Shown here: in pieces, positions 32,643 to 40,989 of the stretch
Position numbering within the stretch: position 1 is the stretch's first letter
How the letters are laid out: every line of letters begins with the position of its first letter
Origin: Rhodospirillales bacterium
GTDB taxonomy: Bacteria; Pseudomonadota; Alphaproteobacteria; JAJFIK01
Reading direction: 5' to 3'
Assembly: GCA_021775005.1 (NCBI GenBank)
Contig: JAJFIK010000023.1
Location: 1 to 47,099, forward strand
DNA: 47,099 nucleotides
Made by a program: the position numbers and the translations under genes
Notes under the pieces: model-generated
The model's database searches: none
Seen by the model: only the letters and a program-made list of their open reading frames with translations
Told to the model about the DNA's origin: nothing

Positions 32643-33923
32643 ATGGATCGTATTCGCGTTATAGGCGGCAATCGGCTGCAGGGTCGCATAAATATTAGTG
32701 GTGCCAAGAATGCGGCCTTGCCTTTGATGGTGGCCAGTCTGCTGACGGATGAGCCCTTGGAACTCGCCAATGTGCCGCATTTGGCGGACATTGCCTCGCT
32801 CACCCAGATTCTGCGCCAGCAGGGCACGACCTGCAGCATGAGCGGTCATGGCTCCGGCGCGGATGGGCGCGTGCTGCAACTTCACACTAAGAAAGTCACC
32901 AGCACGCTGGCACCATACGATTTGGTGCGGAAGATGCGAGCGAGCTTTCTTGTGGCCGGCCCCCTTTTGGCCCGTTGCGGGGAAGCCACCGTGTCGCTGC
33001 CTGGGGGCTGCGCCATTGGCACGCGACCTGTCGATCTGCATATCAAGGGTCTTGAGGCCATGGGTGCGGCGATTGAGCTTGAAGATGGCTATGTCCACGC
33101 CAAAACCAAGACCGGCCTTAAGGGCGCGCGCTATGTCTTTCCTGTGGTTTCTGTGGGGGCGACAGAAAATTTGATCATGGCGGCGGCTTTGGCGAAGGGC
33201 ACAACAGTGCTGGAAAACGCCGCGCGCGAGCCGGAAATTGTCGATCTTGGCCATTGCCTTCAGGCCATGGGCGCGCAGATCGATGGGCTTGGCACCTCGA
33301 CAATCACCATCGAAGGGGTGACGTCCCTTTCGGGGGCCCGTCACACGGTGCTGCCTGATCGGATTGAAACCGGGACGTTTTTGTTGGCGGCAGCCATTAC
33401 CGGCGGCGCGGTTGATTTGGTCGATACCCGCGCAGACCTTGTGGGCGCGCTGCTTCCCGTGTTGGCGGCAGCGGGGATCAATGTGGCCGAAACGCCGCAT
33501 GGCCTAAGCGTTGAGCGCAACGGTGCGCGTCATTTGGCTGTTGATGTGGAAACCGAGCCCTACCCGGGGTTCCCAACAGACCTGCAGGCACAACTCATGG
33601 CCTTTTTGGCTACCGCTGAGGGCACCTCGCGCATTAAGGAAACAATCTTTGAGAACCGTTTCATGCATGTGCCAGAAATGATGCGCATGGGCGCGGATAT
33701 CGAAACCGACGGCCAGCTCGCCACTATTCATGGGGTACAGCGTCTAAAGGGCGCGCCGGTGATGGCAACCGACCTGCGGGCCTCGGTATCGCTCATACTT
33801 GCGGGGCTTGGGGCGGAAGGGGAGACTTTGGTCTCTCGCGTCTACCACCTTGACCGCGGGTTTGAACGGATTGAGGAAAAGCTCAGTGCGGTTGGGGCCC
33901 AGATCGAGCGGTTGAAGGACTAG
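32643..33923 (+). CDS. murA: UDP-N-acetylglucosamine 1-carboxyvinyltransferase
   Basis: MurA, the first committed step of peptidoglycan synthesis, transferring enolpyruvate from PEP to UDP-GlcNAc in the cytosol. The 426-residue length is typical. The PEP-binding Cys123 is in [15 protein letters not shown] (the fosfomycin target), and the early Lys22 in GAKNAALP is conserved. Later segments [16 protein letters not shown] and [17 protein letters not shown] are diagnostic. ATG 32643 follows a weak AAAGGA. It opens the core block of genes described in the summary. Function is certain. Confidence 0.98.
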   Translation: MDRIRVIGGNRLQGRINISGAKNAALPLMVASLLTDEPLELANVPHLADIASLTQILRQQGTTCSMSGHGSGADGRVLQLHTKKVTSTLAPYDLVRKMRASFLVAGPLLARCGEATVSLPGGCAIGTRPVDLHIKGLEAMGAAIELEDGYVHAKTKTGLKGARYVFPVVSVGATENLIMAAALAKGTTVLENAAREPEIVDLGHCLQAMGAQIDGLGTSTITIEGVTSLSGARHTVLPDRIETGTFLLAAAITGGAVDLVDTRADLVGALLPVLAAAGINVAETPHGLSVERNGARHLAVDVETEPYPGFPTDLQAQLMAFLATAEGTSRIKETIFENRFMHVPEMMRMGADIETDGQLATIHGVQRLKGAPVMATDLRASVSLILAGLGAEGETLVSRVYHLDRGFERIEEKLSAVGAQIERLKD

Positions 33924-33988
33924 CCCGCTCCCCCTAGCCTATGGGCTGACGGTTCATTGAGTCCTGCCCCGGAGATCGCAGCCCCCTT

Positions 33989-34438
33989 ATGAAGCTTGCT
34001 CTAATGGCCCATGACGAGGAAGACCTCGCCGTTATCTCCGCTCATCTGCAAGATGCAGTGGGGGTGATGGGTGATATGGCCTATTTGCCCCAGCAACGAC
34101 GCTTCGCGCTTTTGCTCAATCGCTTCTTATGGGAAGAACAGCGCGGTAAATTTTTACGCCCGGCGCGCCCCATGCGGACGCGTACTGGCATTCACTTTGA
34201 ACATGTGTTGAAGGCCGAGTTGCTCAATTTGCCGCAACGAGAGTCCGATTTTGCCTTTGAACTTCTGGCTACGCGATTTACTCCGGGGTCCAGCGAAGAT
34301 AATCCCGGCGGTGTCATAGAACTGGATTTCGCCGGCGGGGGCTCAGTGCGTCTCACGGTGGAATGCATCGAGTGCTGGCTTACTGATATTTCCGAACCCT
34401 GGATCGCCAAATCGAAACCCAGGCATCAGCCGGAATAA
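33989..34438 (+). CDS. DUF2948 family protein
   Basis: A 149-residue soluble protein matching the DUF2948 family: DLAVISAHLQDAVGVMGDMA near the N-terminus, then YLPQQRRFALLLNRFLWE and a C-terminal VECIECWLTDISEPW. Its usual position in Alphaproteobacteria is directly after murA, as here (65 bases apart). Biochemical function is unknown. ATG 33989 is preceded at some distance by GGAG. In many relatives hisD follows; here the next gene is the UPF0262 protein after 122 bases. Confidence 0.88.
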   Translation: MKLALMAHDEEDLAVISAHLQDAVGVMGDMAYLPQQRRFALLLNRFLWEEQRGKFLRPARPMRTRTGIHFEHVLKAELLNLPQRESDFAFELLATRFTPGSSEDNPGGVIELDFAGGGSVRLTVECIECWLTDISEPWIAKSKPRHQPE

Positions 34439-34560
34439 ACGGCGGTGCCGCCGCGACAAGGCGATGGCTATGATATCGGGCCTCCGCCCCCTTGGCCGCT
34501 GGCCAGATCAAGTCCACATCATTAATGTGCCAAGAGTATTGAGAACGGAGCTTTTGGGGC

Positions 34561-35061
34561 ATGAATGCCGATCCCGCCCACCGCATTGTTGAGATTGAAC
34601 TTGACGAAAAAAGTGTCGTTCGGCGTACGCCGGAAATCGAGCACGAGCGGTCCATTGCTATCTTTGATCTGCTCGAAGAAAACACCTTCCGCCCGGCGGG
34701 GTCCGAAGGCGGGCCCTATGCCTTGCGCCTCTCTATCCAAGAAGGCCGCTTGGTGATCGACATTCGGCTGATCGATGGTGAGGCCCAAAGTCGCCACGTG
34801 CTCTCGCTGCGTCCGTTCAGCAAAGTGGTGAGGGATTATTTTGAAATCTGCGAAAGTTACTTCAGCGCCATCAAATCTTCCGCCCCCCAGCGCATTGAGG
34901 CCCTCGATATGGCGCGGCGCGGCGTGCACAACGAGGCTGCTGACCTGCTCCTGGACCGCCTAGAGGGCAAGATCGAGACCGATTCGGACACCGCGCGACG
35001 GCTCTTTACCCTTATCGCCGTCCTTCACCTGCGCCCCGAAGGTTTGACCCGCGGATCGTAA
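34561..35061 (+). CDS. UPF0262 family protein
   Basis: A 166-residue protein of the UPF0262 family, recognised by HERSIAIFDLLEENTF, YALRLSIQEGRLVIDIR and the C-terminal VHNEAADLLLDRLEGKIE. Function is unknown; it is confined largely to Alphaproteobacteria and usually found between hisD and infA. Here hisD is absent before it and no phosphatase gene follows. ATG 34561 has a GGAG about 15 bases upstream, which is long; the start is set mainly by family resemblance (RIVEIELDE at the N-terminus). Confidence 0.88.
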   Translation: MNADPAHRIVEIELDEKSVVRRTPEIEHERSIAIFDLLEENTFRPAGSEGGPYALRLSIQEGRLVIDIRLIDGEAQSRHVLSLRPFSKVVRDYFEICESYFSAIKSSAPQRIEALDMARRGVHNEAADLLLDRLEGKIETDSDTARRLFTLIAVLHLRPEGLTRGS

Positions 35062-35123
35062 AGGCCTTGATTTTCGCCGCTTAAGGTGCAATCTCCGCCC
35101 AACTGAGCCCCAACGAGGTCCGC

Positions 35124-35342
35124 ATGGCGAAAGAAGAGCTTATCGAGTTTGAAGGTGTGGTGATTGAATTGCTGCCCAACGCAACGTTTCGCGTGAAACT
35201 CGAAAACGATCATGAGATCATTGCCCATACAGCAGGCAAGATGCGGAAGAACCGTATTCGCGTGCTCGCCGGTGACAAGGTCCTCGTGGAAATGACGCCC
35301 TATGATCTGAGCAAGGGCCGCATCACCTACCGCTTCAAGTAA
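35124..35342 (+). CDS. infA: Translation initiation factor IF-1
   Basis: A 72-residue S1/OB-fold protein, essentially full length: [19 protein letters not shown], then [20 protein letters not shown] and a C-terminal [15 protein letters not shown]. It binds the ribosomal A site during initiation. It sits 62 bases after the UPF0262 gene and 21 bases before maf. The assignment is certain. Confidence 0.99.
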   Translation: MAKEELIEFEGVVIELLPNATFRVKLENDHEIIAHTAGKMRKNRIRVLAGDKVLVEMTPYDLSKGRITYRFK

Positions 35343-35363
35343 GCGAATATTACGCCAACACAG

Positions 35364-35963
35364 ATGGCGTCCCCCATGACAAATCCAAAACTCATCCTCG
35401 CCAGTGCCAGCCCACGCCGATTGGCATTGTTGGGCCAAATTGGTGTGAGCCCCGCCAGCGTTGTTACAGCCGACGTTGATGAAAGTGCCTGGAGGGATGA
35501 AGAGCCGCGTGTCTATGTCGAGCGCATTGCGCGCGCCAAAGCCGAACACATTGCGCAAGCCACACCTCACGCGTTTGTTCTGGCGGGAGACACTGTTGTG
35601 GCCTGCGGGCGACGTATATTGCCAAAAGCCGAAACCGAATCAGAGGCGCGGGCATGCCTTACACTTTTATCAGGCCGACGCCATCGCGTGATGACGTGTG
35701 TCGCCTTGGCCCATTCGGGGGGTGACTTGCAAACCCGTACCGTGATGAGCACTGTTGCTTTCAAACGCTTGTCGGACAGGGAATTGAATGCGTATCTTGT
35801 GAGTAACGAGTGGCGGGGCAAAGCGGGCGGCTATGCCATCCAGGGTCTTGCCGCAGTGTTCGTGCGTAGTTTGCGTGGCTCATATTCGAATGTTGTAGGC
35901 TTGCCGCTGCATGAAACAGCGCAATTGCTTCGCGGGGCAGGGTACAGCGTTCTTGGTGAATAG
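35364..35963 (+). CDS. maf: Maf-family nucleotide pyrophosphatase
   Basis: A 199-residue protein of the Maf/Ham1 superfamily, a house-cleaning enzyme that hydrolyses non-canonical nucleoside triphosphates. Motifs are LILASASPRR at the N-terminus, VLAGDTVVACG (catalytic acid region) and EWRGKAGGYAIQG. The start could be ATG 35364 or ATG 35376; neither has a visible ribosome site, and the shorter form begins in the usual family style. I keep the longer one. It lies between infA and the RNase gene. Family is certain; which nucleotide it prefers is not. Confidence 0.93.
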   Translation: MASPMTNPKLILASASPRRLALLGQIGVSPASVVTADVDESAWRDEEPRVYVERIARAKAEHIAQATPHAFVLAGDTVVACGRRILPKAETESEARACLTLLSGRRHRVMTCVALAHSGGDLQTRTVMSTVAFKRLSDRELNAYLVSNEWRGKAGGYAIQGLAAVFVRSLRGSYSNVVGLPLHETAQLLRGAGYSVLGE

Positions 35964-36004
35964 GTCAGCCGAAGGATTTGGTCGAAGCAATAAGGGTAGC
36001 TTGA

Positions 36005-37462
36005 ATGTCGAGGGAAGTATTGATTAGCGTCTCCCCGGGGGAAACGCGCATTGCCAAAATTGAAAATGGGCGCCTGGCGGCCTTGGCTTATGAACGTGAT
36101 CGCGGCGATGACGAAGTTGGCGTTGGCGATGTCGTGCTGGGCCGCGTTACCAGTGTTGAGCCAACCATCAATCTTGCCTTTGTAGATGTCGGCACCGAAC
36201 GCAATGCGGTTCTGCTTGCTAATGATGCCGAACCATTTGGCCCTCAGGATACTGAGCGCCAAGGCCGCGCGCGCATTGAGCGCCTGGTCACCGAAGGTCA
36301 AATGCTGGTGCTTTCTGTTGTTGCCGAAGCATCCGGCGACAAGGGGGCCAAGCTTTCGGGGAAAATCACTATCCCCGGGCAGAATCTCGTTTTTATTTCT
36401 TATCGCAACGAAGTTATTTTCTCCCGTCAGATCACCGACGAAGCAGAACGCGCGCGGCTCTCCAGCGCCGTCGCTGATGCAACCCCCAGCGTGGGTGGGC
36501 TGATTTTGCGCACCAGCGCTTTGGGTGTTGAGGCAGACGCTCTGAAAGCCGAGGCCGCGGACCTTGGTGATACATGGGCGGATATTCAGGCCAAAGCGAA
36601 AGCCGCTGAAGTGCCGGGCATTATTTTGAAAGAGGAAGAAGGCCCCATTAGAGCGCTACGCGATCATCTGGCGGGTGAGATTGACAAAGTTCTGATTGAC
36701 GATGGCGAAACCGTGGCGCTGGCCAAGGAATACGCAGGTGAGCATCTGCCGGACCTGGTTGATCGCATTGAGCATTACATCGGTGAAGAGCCGTTGTTTG
36801 AACTGCACTTCGTTGAACAAGATATCGAGCGACTAAAATCCTCTCGTGTACCGCTGAAAGGCGGCGGATGGATCTCCATTGAGGAAACCGAAGCCCTGGT
36901 GGCCATCGACGTGAACTCCGGTCGGCGGCGGGTCACCGGCGGTAAAGAAGAAATGGCGCTGGACACGAACCTCGCTGCTGTGCGCGAAGTGGCCAAACAA
37001 GTGCGCTTGCGCGGGTTAGGTGGCGCGTTTGTTATTGACCTTATCCAAATGCGTGAAGAGCCCAATATGGTGAAGGTGGAAGACGCGCTGGAAGCGGCCA
37101 TGAAGCCAGATCCCATGCCCCATCGCCTGGGGGAGATATCAGATTTCGGGCTGCTTGAATTTACCCGTAAGCGCGCCAACAAACCCCTTAGCCGGCAACT
37201 CTCAGAGCGCTGCGTGCCCTGCAATGGGCGCGGCACCCAGGCGACAGCGGAAACCATTGGACTTGAGTTATTGCGGCGCGCCCATCGCGCCAACGGCAAC
37301 GGTGTCTTGACCCTCAGCGCGCATCCAGATGTTGCAGATTGGCTGCTGGCCAAAGGCGCAGACTATGTTGCGGCTGTGAAGGCCAAGCTTGGTGTTGAAG
37401 TGAAGATCAAGGGCGACAGCGCTTTTGGTCGTGATCAAGTTGATCTTTTGTTTGGAGCGTGA
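36005..37462 (+). CDS. rng: Ribonuclease E/G family endoribonuclease
   Basis: A 485-residue protein that corresponds to the catalytic part of RNase E or a full RNase G. It has an S1-like N-terminal region (VVLGRVTSVEPTINLAFVDVG), the DNase-I-like catalytic core with two metal-binding aspartates in ALVAIDVNSG and FVIDLIQM, and a zinc-link CVPCNGRG. Lacking the long C-terminal scaffold of RNase E, it is best called RNase G-like. It processes rRNA and degrades mRNA in the cytosol. ATG 36005 is 42 bases after maf. yacG follows after three bases. Confidence 0.95.
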   Translation: MSREVLISVSPGETRIAKIENGRLAALAYERDRGDDEVGVGDVVLGRVTSVEPTINLAFVDVGTERNAVLLANDAEPFGPQDTERQGRARIERLVTEGQMLVLSVVAEASGDKGAKLSGKITIPGQNLVFISYRNEVIFSRQITDEAERARLSSAVADATPSVGGLILRTSALGVEADALKAEAADLGDTWADIQAKAKAAEVPGIILKEEEGPIRALRDHLAGEIDKVLIDDGETVALAKEYAGEHLPDLVDRIEHYIGEEPLFELHFVEQDIERLKSSRVPLKGGGWISIEETEALVAIDVNSGRRRVTGGKEEMALDTNLAAVREVAKQVRLRGLGGAFVIDLIQMREEPNMVKVEDALEAAMKPDPMPHRLGEISDFGLLEFTRKRANKPLSRQLSERCVPCNGRGTQATAETIGLELLRRAHRANGNGVLTLSAHPDVADWLLAKGADYVAAVKAKLGVEVKIKGDSAFGRDQVDLLFGA

Positions 37463-37465
37463 GGC

Positions 37466-37678
37466 GTGGCTGGAGCGAAAAAAATCTGCCCGATCTGCAA
37501 GAGCAAAGAGCCGGCCCAAGCTTATCGCCCGTTTTGTTCCAAACGCTGCGCTGATGTGGATCTGTCGCGCTGGCTCGGCGGTAAATATTCAATCCCCGCG
37601 GTGGAGCCGCCTGATGAGTATGAGCTCATGGAAGCAATGGAGCGGGCCAATCGTGAACGTCAGCAGGCGGACGAATAG
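37466..37678 (+). CDS. yacG: Zinc-binding DNA gyrase inhibitor YacG
   Basis: A 70-residue protein with all four zinc-ligand cysteines in place: CPIC (8 and 11), then FCSKRC (24 and 28), followed by the DLSRWLGGKYSIP segment. YacG binds gyrase and inhibits its DNA binding. The start is GTG at 37466, three bases after the RNase stop, with GGAG inside the end of that gene, so it is coupled. The following 419 bases hold repeats and no gene. Confidence 0.95.
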   Translation: MAGAKKICPICKSKEPAQAYRPFCSKRCADVDLSRWLGGKYSIPAVEPPDEYELMEAMERANRERQQADE

Positions 37679-37755
37679 ATTTGAGCTTGTCACTTTCAAT
37701 GCGGGTGACAATAATCTTGCTCCGTTCACCCCCACCCGGCTCGCGATGCTCGCCG

Positions 37756-37785
37756 ACCTCCCCCGTCCCAAGGGGGAGGTTTTTT
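37756..37785 (+). terminator. Terminator after yacG, possibly part of a REP-like repeat
   Basis: Arms ACCTCCCCC (37756-37764) and GGGGGAGGT (37772-37780) form a perfect 9-bp stem with a 7-base loop, then five T's. It ends the murA-yacG block. The hairpin and its left flank (GGCTCGCGATGCTCGCC) resemble dispersed intergenic repeats in other proteobacteria. Confidence 0.82.
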
Positions 37786-37805
37786 GGAAAGTCGCCGCGC
37801 ACTCT

Positions 37806-37830
37806 TCCTTCCCCCCTTGAGGGGGAAGGA
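37806..37830. repeat. Second G/C-rich hairpin, REP-like
   Basis: Arms TCCTTCCCCC (37806-37815) and GGGGGAAGGA (37821-37830) form a perfect 10-bp stem with a 5-base loop. No T-run follows on either strand, so it is not an obvious terminator. It resembles the hairpin at 37756 and may belong to the same repeat family. Confidence 0.65.
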
Positions 37831-37950
37831 TAGGATGGGGGGTATGCCGAAGGTACTTGGGAGTTGAAGAAACCTAACCCGGACAGCCGTGCGTCAAGCC
37901 GAGGATGCCGACAATGAGGAATGCCATCAACAGGGGGTTAGGGCAACGGG

Positions 37951-38078
37951 CCTAATACCCCGCCGCCATGCCTTGTGAGCGGTCATTCCGGGGCAGGGCC
38001 AGGCTCCGCGCCCGGAATCTTGGCGCAGTTTCTTGCAGTAAGATCCCAGGCAATTGCTGATGCAATTTCCGGGATGAC
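37951..38078. repeat. Composite palindromic repeat with a copied gene end
   Basis: Left part (37951-37972) is a 19-of-22 match to 38097-38118, the last codons of the gamma-glutamyltransferase. It is followed by a palindromic unit: outer arms GTCATTCCGG (37983-37992) and CCGGGATGAC (38069-38078), with two inner imperfect hairpins (ATTCCGGG/CCCGGAAT, and ATCCC.. / ..GGGAT around TGA). This resembles small REP/MITE-like elements. Confidence 0.65.
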
Positions 38079-38097
38079 TGATTGGGGCTGGTTGCGC

Positions 38098-39879
38098 TTA
38101 ATACCCCGCAGCCATACCGTCCTTGCGCATTTCAGAGGCACCAAAATAAACCCCCGTATCGGGGTCGCGCCAGATCGCCTGATAACCGCCAAAGCCGCCA
38201 TTGCCGTCTACCGGCACATGGCCGCGCTCTTCCATTACCGCGCGCACGTCCTCGCCATAGCCGCTTTCAAGCTCAACTTCGCCAACGCCAGTTGCAACCC
38301 CGCCCGTAGCGGTGGAGGACCCTGCGTGGCGGAACCGTGCCGCGTCACCGGCTTCCTGCAAGTTCATGCCAAAGTCGATAATGTTCACAAGCACTTGCAC
38401 ATGGCCTTGGGGCTGCATGTCCCCGCCCATGAGACCAAAGCTCATGAGCGGCGCCCCATCGCGCATAACGAACGCGGGAATGATGGTATGGAACGGGCGC
38501 TTGCCCGGCGCGTAAACATTGGCGTGGCCGTCTTCGAGGCTAAAGAGCTGCCCGCGATCTTGAAACATGAAGCCCAAGCCATCGGCCACAAGCCCAGACC
38601 CCATGCCGCGATAATTCGACTGGATTAATGAGACCATCATGCCGTTTTCATCGGCAACGGTGAGATAAGTTGTATCGCCATCTTGTAGAGCCGCTTCGCC
38701 CGGCTGCACATCAGTCATGGCGCGATCCATGGAGATGAGCGCGCGGCGCTGGGCGGCGTATTCGTCTGAGATCAGCCACTCAAGGGGAATGTCAGCGAAG
38801 GCTGGATCGGCGTAGTAGCGCGCCACATCTTCAAAGGCCAAGCGCTTTGCCTCCACCATCAGATGGAGCGCATCGGCGCCGGGCCCCATACTGGCAAGAT
38901 CAAATCCTTCAAGGATTTGCAGCATTTGCAGCGCCGCCACCCCTTGGGTGTTGGGCGGAAGCTCATAAACGTCATAGCCGCGGTAGTTTACCGAAACGGG
39001 TTCGACCCATTCGCTGTCATGGGCAGCAAAGTCTGCCATGGTCAAATCACCGCCAATGCGCGCAAAGTAATCTGCCATGGTCTGTGCAAGGGGCCCGCGA
39101 TAAAACGCATCGCGCCCGCCCTGGGCCAGCATGTCATAGGTATTGGCGAGATCAGGATTGCGGAAGAGCTGCCCTTCCGCCGGGGCCGCGCCATCAATCA
39201 GATAGGTTGCCCGCGCGTTGTCGAATTCTTCCAGCCATGGACCATCCTCAAAGCGCCGCTCAAAGATCGCCATATTGCGCTCCCAATAATACGCGATCAG
39301 CTGCGTCATGGGGAAACCCTCGCGAGCATATCGTGTCGCGGGAGCCAGCACCTCTGCCATGGGCAGGCGGCCAAATCGGCCATGCAATTCAAACCAGCCA
39401 TCCACCGCGCCAGGCACAGTGACGGGCAAGGTGCCCACGGCGGGAATGCCGCCGGCATCACCCAGGCGCGCGCGCAGATCTTCAAGACTGCGCCCCTGGG
39501 GCGAGCGTCCACTGGCATTGAGGCCATAAAGCTGCGCTGTTTCTGGATCCCAGACGATGGCAAACAAATCACCCCCAACGCCGTTGCCGACGGGCTCCAT
39601 CAGCCCTAGTGCGGCATTGGCAGCGATGGCGGCGTCCACGGCGCTGCCGCCGGCTTTCAGGATATCAAGCGCCACCAGGGTGGCGAGGGGGTGCGCTGTT
39701 GCGGCCATGCCATGAACGCCCACCGCTGGCGCACGTGTGGCGAAGGGCGCACCGATGATGCGATCACCGCCGCCCACATCTCCAAAGGCTGTTGAGACCA
39801 TGGTGCCAAAGGCCGCGGCCCCCGCGAACAATGTTGCTCTCAGCGCGTTGCCGGATTTCTTGCTGCTGCTAGATGACAT
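38098..39879 (-). CDS. ggt: Gamma-glutamyltransferase, exported
   Basis: A 593-residue N-terminal-nucleophile hydrolase that cleaves or transfers the gamma-glutamyl group of glutathione. The signal region (about 10-33, LRATLFAGAAAFGTMVSTAFG) suggests periplasmic export. The autoprocessing site is before Thr403 in DGDTTYLTVAD, giving large and small subunits; the small subunit carries GMGSGLVADGLGFMFQDRG. The start is ATG 39879 after AAGGGG; a GTG 27 bases upstream is less likely. It lies between the yacG-downstream repeats and tRNA-Phe, opposite in direction to both, so it interrupts an otherwise common yacG-tRNA-Phe order. Confidence 0.95.
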   Translation of the reverse strand: MSSSSSKKSGNALRATLFAGAAAFGTMVSTAFGDVGGGDRIIGAPFATRAPAVGVHGMAATAHPLATLVALDILKAGGSAVDAAIAANAALGLMEPVGNGVGGDLFAIVWDPETAQLYGLNASGRSPQGRSLEDLRARLGDAGGIPAVGTLPVTVPGAVDGWFELHGRFGRLPMAEVLAPATRYAREGFPMTQLIAYYWERNMAIFERRFEDGPWLEEFDNARATYLIDGAAPAEGQLFRNPDLANTYDMLAQGGRDAFYRGPLAQTMADYFARIGGDLTMADFAAHDSEWVEPVSVNYRGYDVYELPPNTQGVAALQMLQILEGFDLASMGPGADALHLMVEAKRLAFEDVARYYADPAFADIPLEWLISDEYAAQRRALISMDRAMTDVQPGEAALQDGDTTYLTVADENGMMVSLIQSNYRGMGSGLVADGLGFMFQDRGQLFSLEDGHANVYAPGKRPFHTIIPAFVMRDGAPLMSFGLMGGDMQPQGHVQVLVNIIDFGMNLQEAGDAARFRHAGSSTATGGVATGVGEVELESGYGEDVRAVMEERGHVPVDGNGGFGGYQAIWRDPDTGVYFGASEMRKDGMAAGY

Positions 39880-40072
39880 GGGGTGCCCCTTAATTGAGAT
39901 GATCACCTGGATGGTGGTGTTCTATGGCCTCTTGGATGCATCAGATTGGCATGAGGTACCCGGCGTCAAGGGGGTTTAATCTTGGGGCCGCCTGGCCCTT
40001 GCGCGGGGGTGGGCCATCTCTTATAACGCGCCTTCCTTTTCGCCGCCCACCCCTTGGGTATTGTGCGCCAAG

Positions 40073-40148
40073 GCCCGGGTAGCTCAGTTGGTAGAGCAAC
40101 GGATTGAAAATCCGTGTGTCGGTGGTTCGATTCCGCCCCCGGGCACCA
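40073..40148 (+). tRNA. tRNA-Phe (GAA anticodon)
   Basis: Full cloverleaf: acceptor GCCCGGG paired with CCCGGGC, D-arm GCTCAGTTGGTAGAGC, anticodon stem ACGGA/TCCGT around TTGAAAA (anticodon GAA), T-arm beginning CGGTGGTTCGATTCC, encoded CCA. Length is 76 bases. Confidence 0.98.
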
Positions 40149-40204
40149 TTTTTTCGCTCACGCTCAACTCGCTTCGCTCGTCCGCTCCGCGGGGGCGGGC
40201 GAAA

Positions 40205-40230
40205 GCCCGGCCGCAGTCGCGGCCTTGGGC
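40205..40230. repeat. G/C-rich hairpin downstream of tRNA-Phe
   Basis: Arms GCCCGGCCGC and GCGGCC-TT-GGGC pair around an AGTC loop with a 2-base bulge. No T-run follows. It may help end transcription of the tRNA or be a REP-like unit. The rest of 40149-40338 holds no gene that I can support. Confidence 0.5.
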
Positions 40231-40338
40231 GCGTTGAAAGTTTCTCCTTCGAGGTGCGCCGTTTTACATCAAAATTAATCGCCCCCACGGCAGCCCGCGT
40301 CGGCTCAGCTGCAGGTCAAAAGGGAGGTGATGAAAAAA

Positions 40339-40932
40339 TTATTTTTGCGAGAGACCGGAAAAGAAGATCCGCATAAAGCCACTGAGTCTTTTGTCGAAGG
40401 TTGCAACGTCTGGCGCGCCTTGCTTGAGACCCGCAGCGCCTTGCTGGATAAGCTCGGCAACAGCGCCTGCGGAAAGACCGCTGGCTTTGAGATTGATTTC
40501 GCCGGCTCGGTCTCCCGCACGTATGGCCTTGGTGAGCAGCTCATGCAGCCGTGTCGCTGAGTCAAGAACAAGCGCGCCGCAGAGCCGATTATTCTCATCA
40601 TAAATTTCGCTGCCATGGGGTGAGTGGGCTATTTCCAAAAAGCGGCCATAGTGAACCCGTAAGGCATCCTCAATCCGGGCTGCAATGGTCGATGATCCGC
40701 CCACCCCTTTAAGCACCTGCTCAACTTCGCGCAAGGATTGCTCGTTAATGTCGAAACACGCGCTGCGGAAAATCTCTTCCTTGTTCTCAAAGCGTGTGTA
40801 GAGCGAGGCGCGGGAAATCCCTGTTGCCTTGGCGATGTCCTCCATTGATGTTCGGCGAAAGCCGTACTGGCTGAACTGGGCAAAGGCCGCCGTCAGGATG
40901 GCTTCGCGCTTGAGGTCAGGTTCTTGGCTCAT
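40339..40932 (-). CDS. TetR/AcrR-family transcriptional repressor
   Basis: A 197-residue TetR-type regulator. The helix-turn-helix is at about residues 8-52: KREAILTAAFAQFSQYGF, then GISRASLYTRFENKEEIF. The C-terminal ligand-binding half ends FMRIFFSGLSQK. ATG 40932 is the only sensible start, yet the bases before it (the operator arm) carry no ribosome site, so the mRNA may be leaderless or poorly translated. It is divergent from a short-chain dehydrogenase, with a dyad that starts three bases upstream of the regulator start. Autoregulation is likely by position. Confidence 0.92.
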   Translation of the reverse strand: MSQEPDLKREAILTAAFAQFSQYGFRRTSMEDIAKATGISRASLYTRFENKEEIFRSACFDINEQSLREVEQVLKGVGGSSTIAARIEDALRVHYGRFLEIAHSPHGSEIYDENNRLCGALVLDSATRLHELLTKAIRAGDRAGEINLKASGLSAGAVAELIQQGAAGLKQGAPDVATFDKRLSGFMRIFFSGLSQK

Positions 40933-40934
40933 AT

Positions 40935-40968
40935 TTGACAATTTGACAAAATACCCATAAATTGTCAA
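40935..40968. promoter_or_regulatory. Promoter and overlapping operator for the SDR/tetR pair
   Basis: Inverted arms TTGACAATTT (40935-40944) and AAATTGTCAA (40959-40968) with a 14-base spacer. On the + strand, TTGACA (40935-40940) and TAAATT (40958-40963) are 17 bases apart, an excellent sigma-70-type promoter for the dehydrogenase, and the dyad arms cover both elements. A repressor bound there would block the promoter directly. Confidence 0.78.
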
Positions 40969-40989
40969 TTCGTATTGCAATGGAGACTG

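Larger units (their letters stand above)
37679..38097. other. Repeat-rich intergenic region with no gene
   Basis: A 419-base gap between yacG and the gamma-glutamyltransferase. Short open frames here have no family features. It contains a terminator (37756-37785), a second G/C-rich hairpin (37806-37830) and a composite palindromic repeat (37951-38078), listed separately. Confidence 0.8.

Noticed and set aside
32640-33500. Long open frame (286 codons) on the reverse strand opposite murA
   Set aside because: Its translation is Arg/His-rich with no family motif, and it is fully antisense to an unmistakable murA.
34439-34560. Relic of hisD between the DUF2948 and UPF0262 genes
   Set aside because: The 122 bases show no trace of hisD-like coding sequence in any frame.
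38863-39609. 248-codon forward frame opposite the gamma-glutamyltransferase
   Set aside because: Antisense shadow of a gene with intact catalytic and processing motifs.
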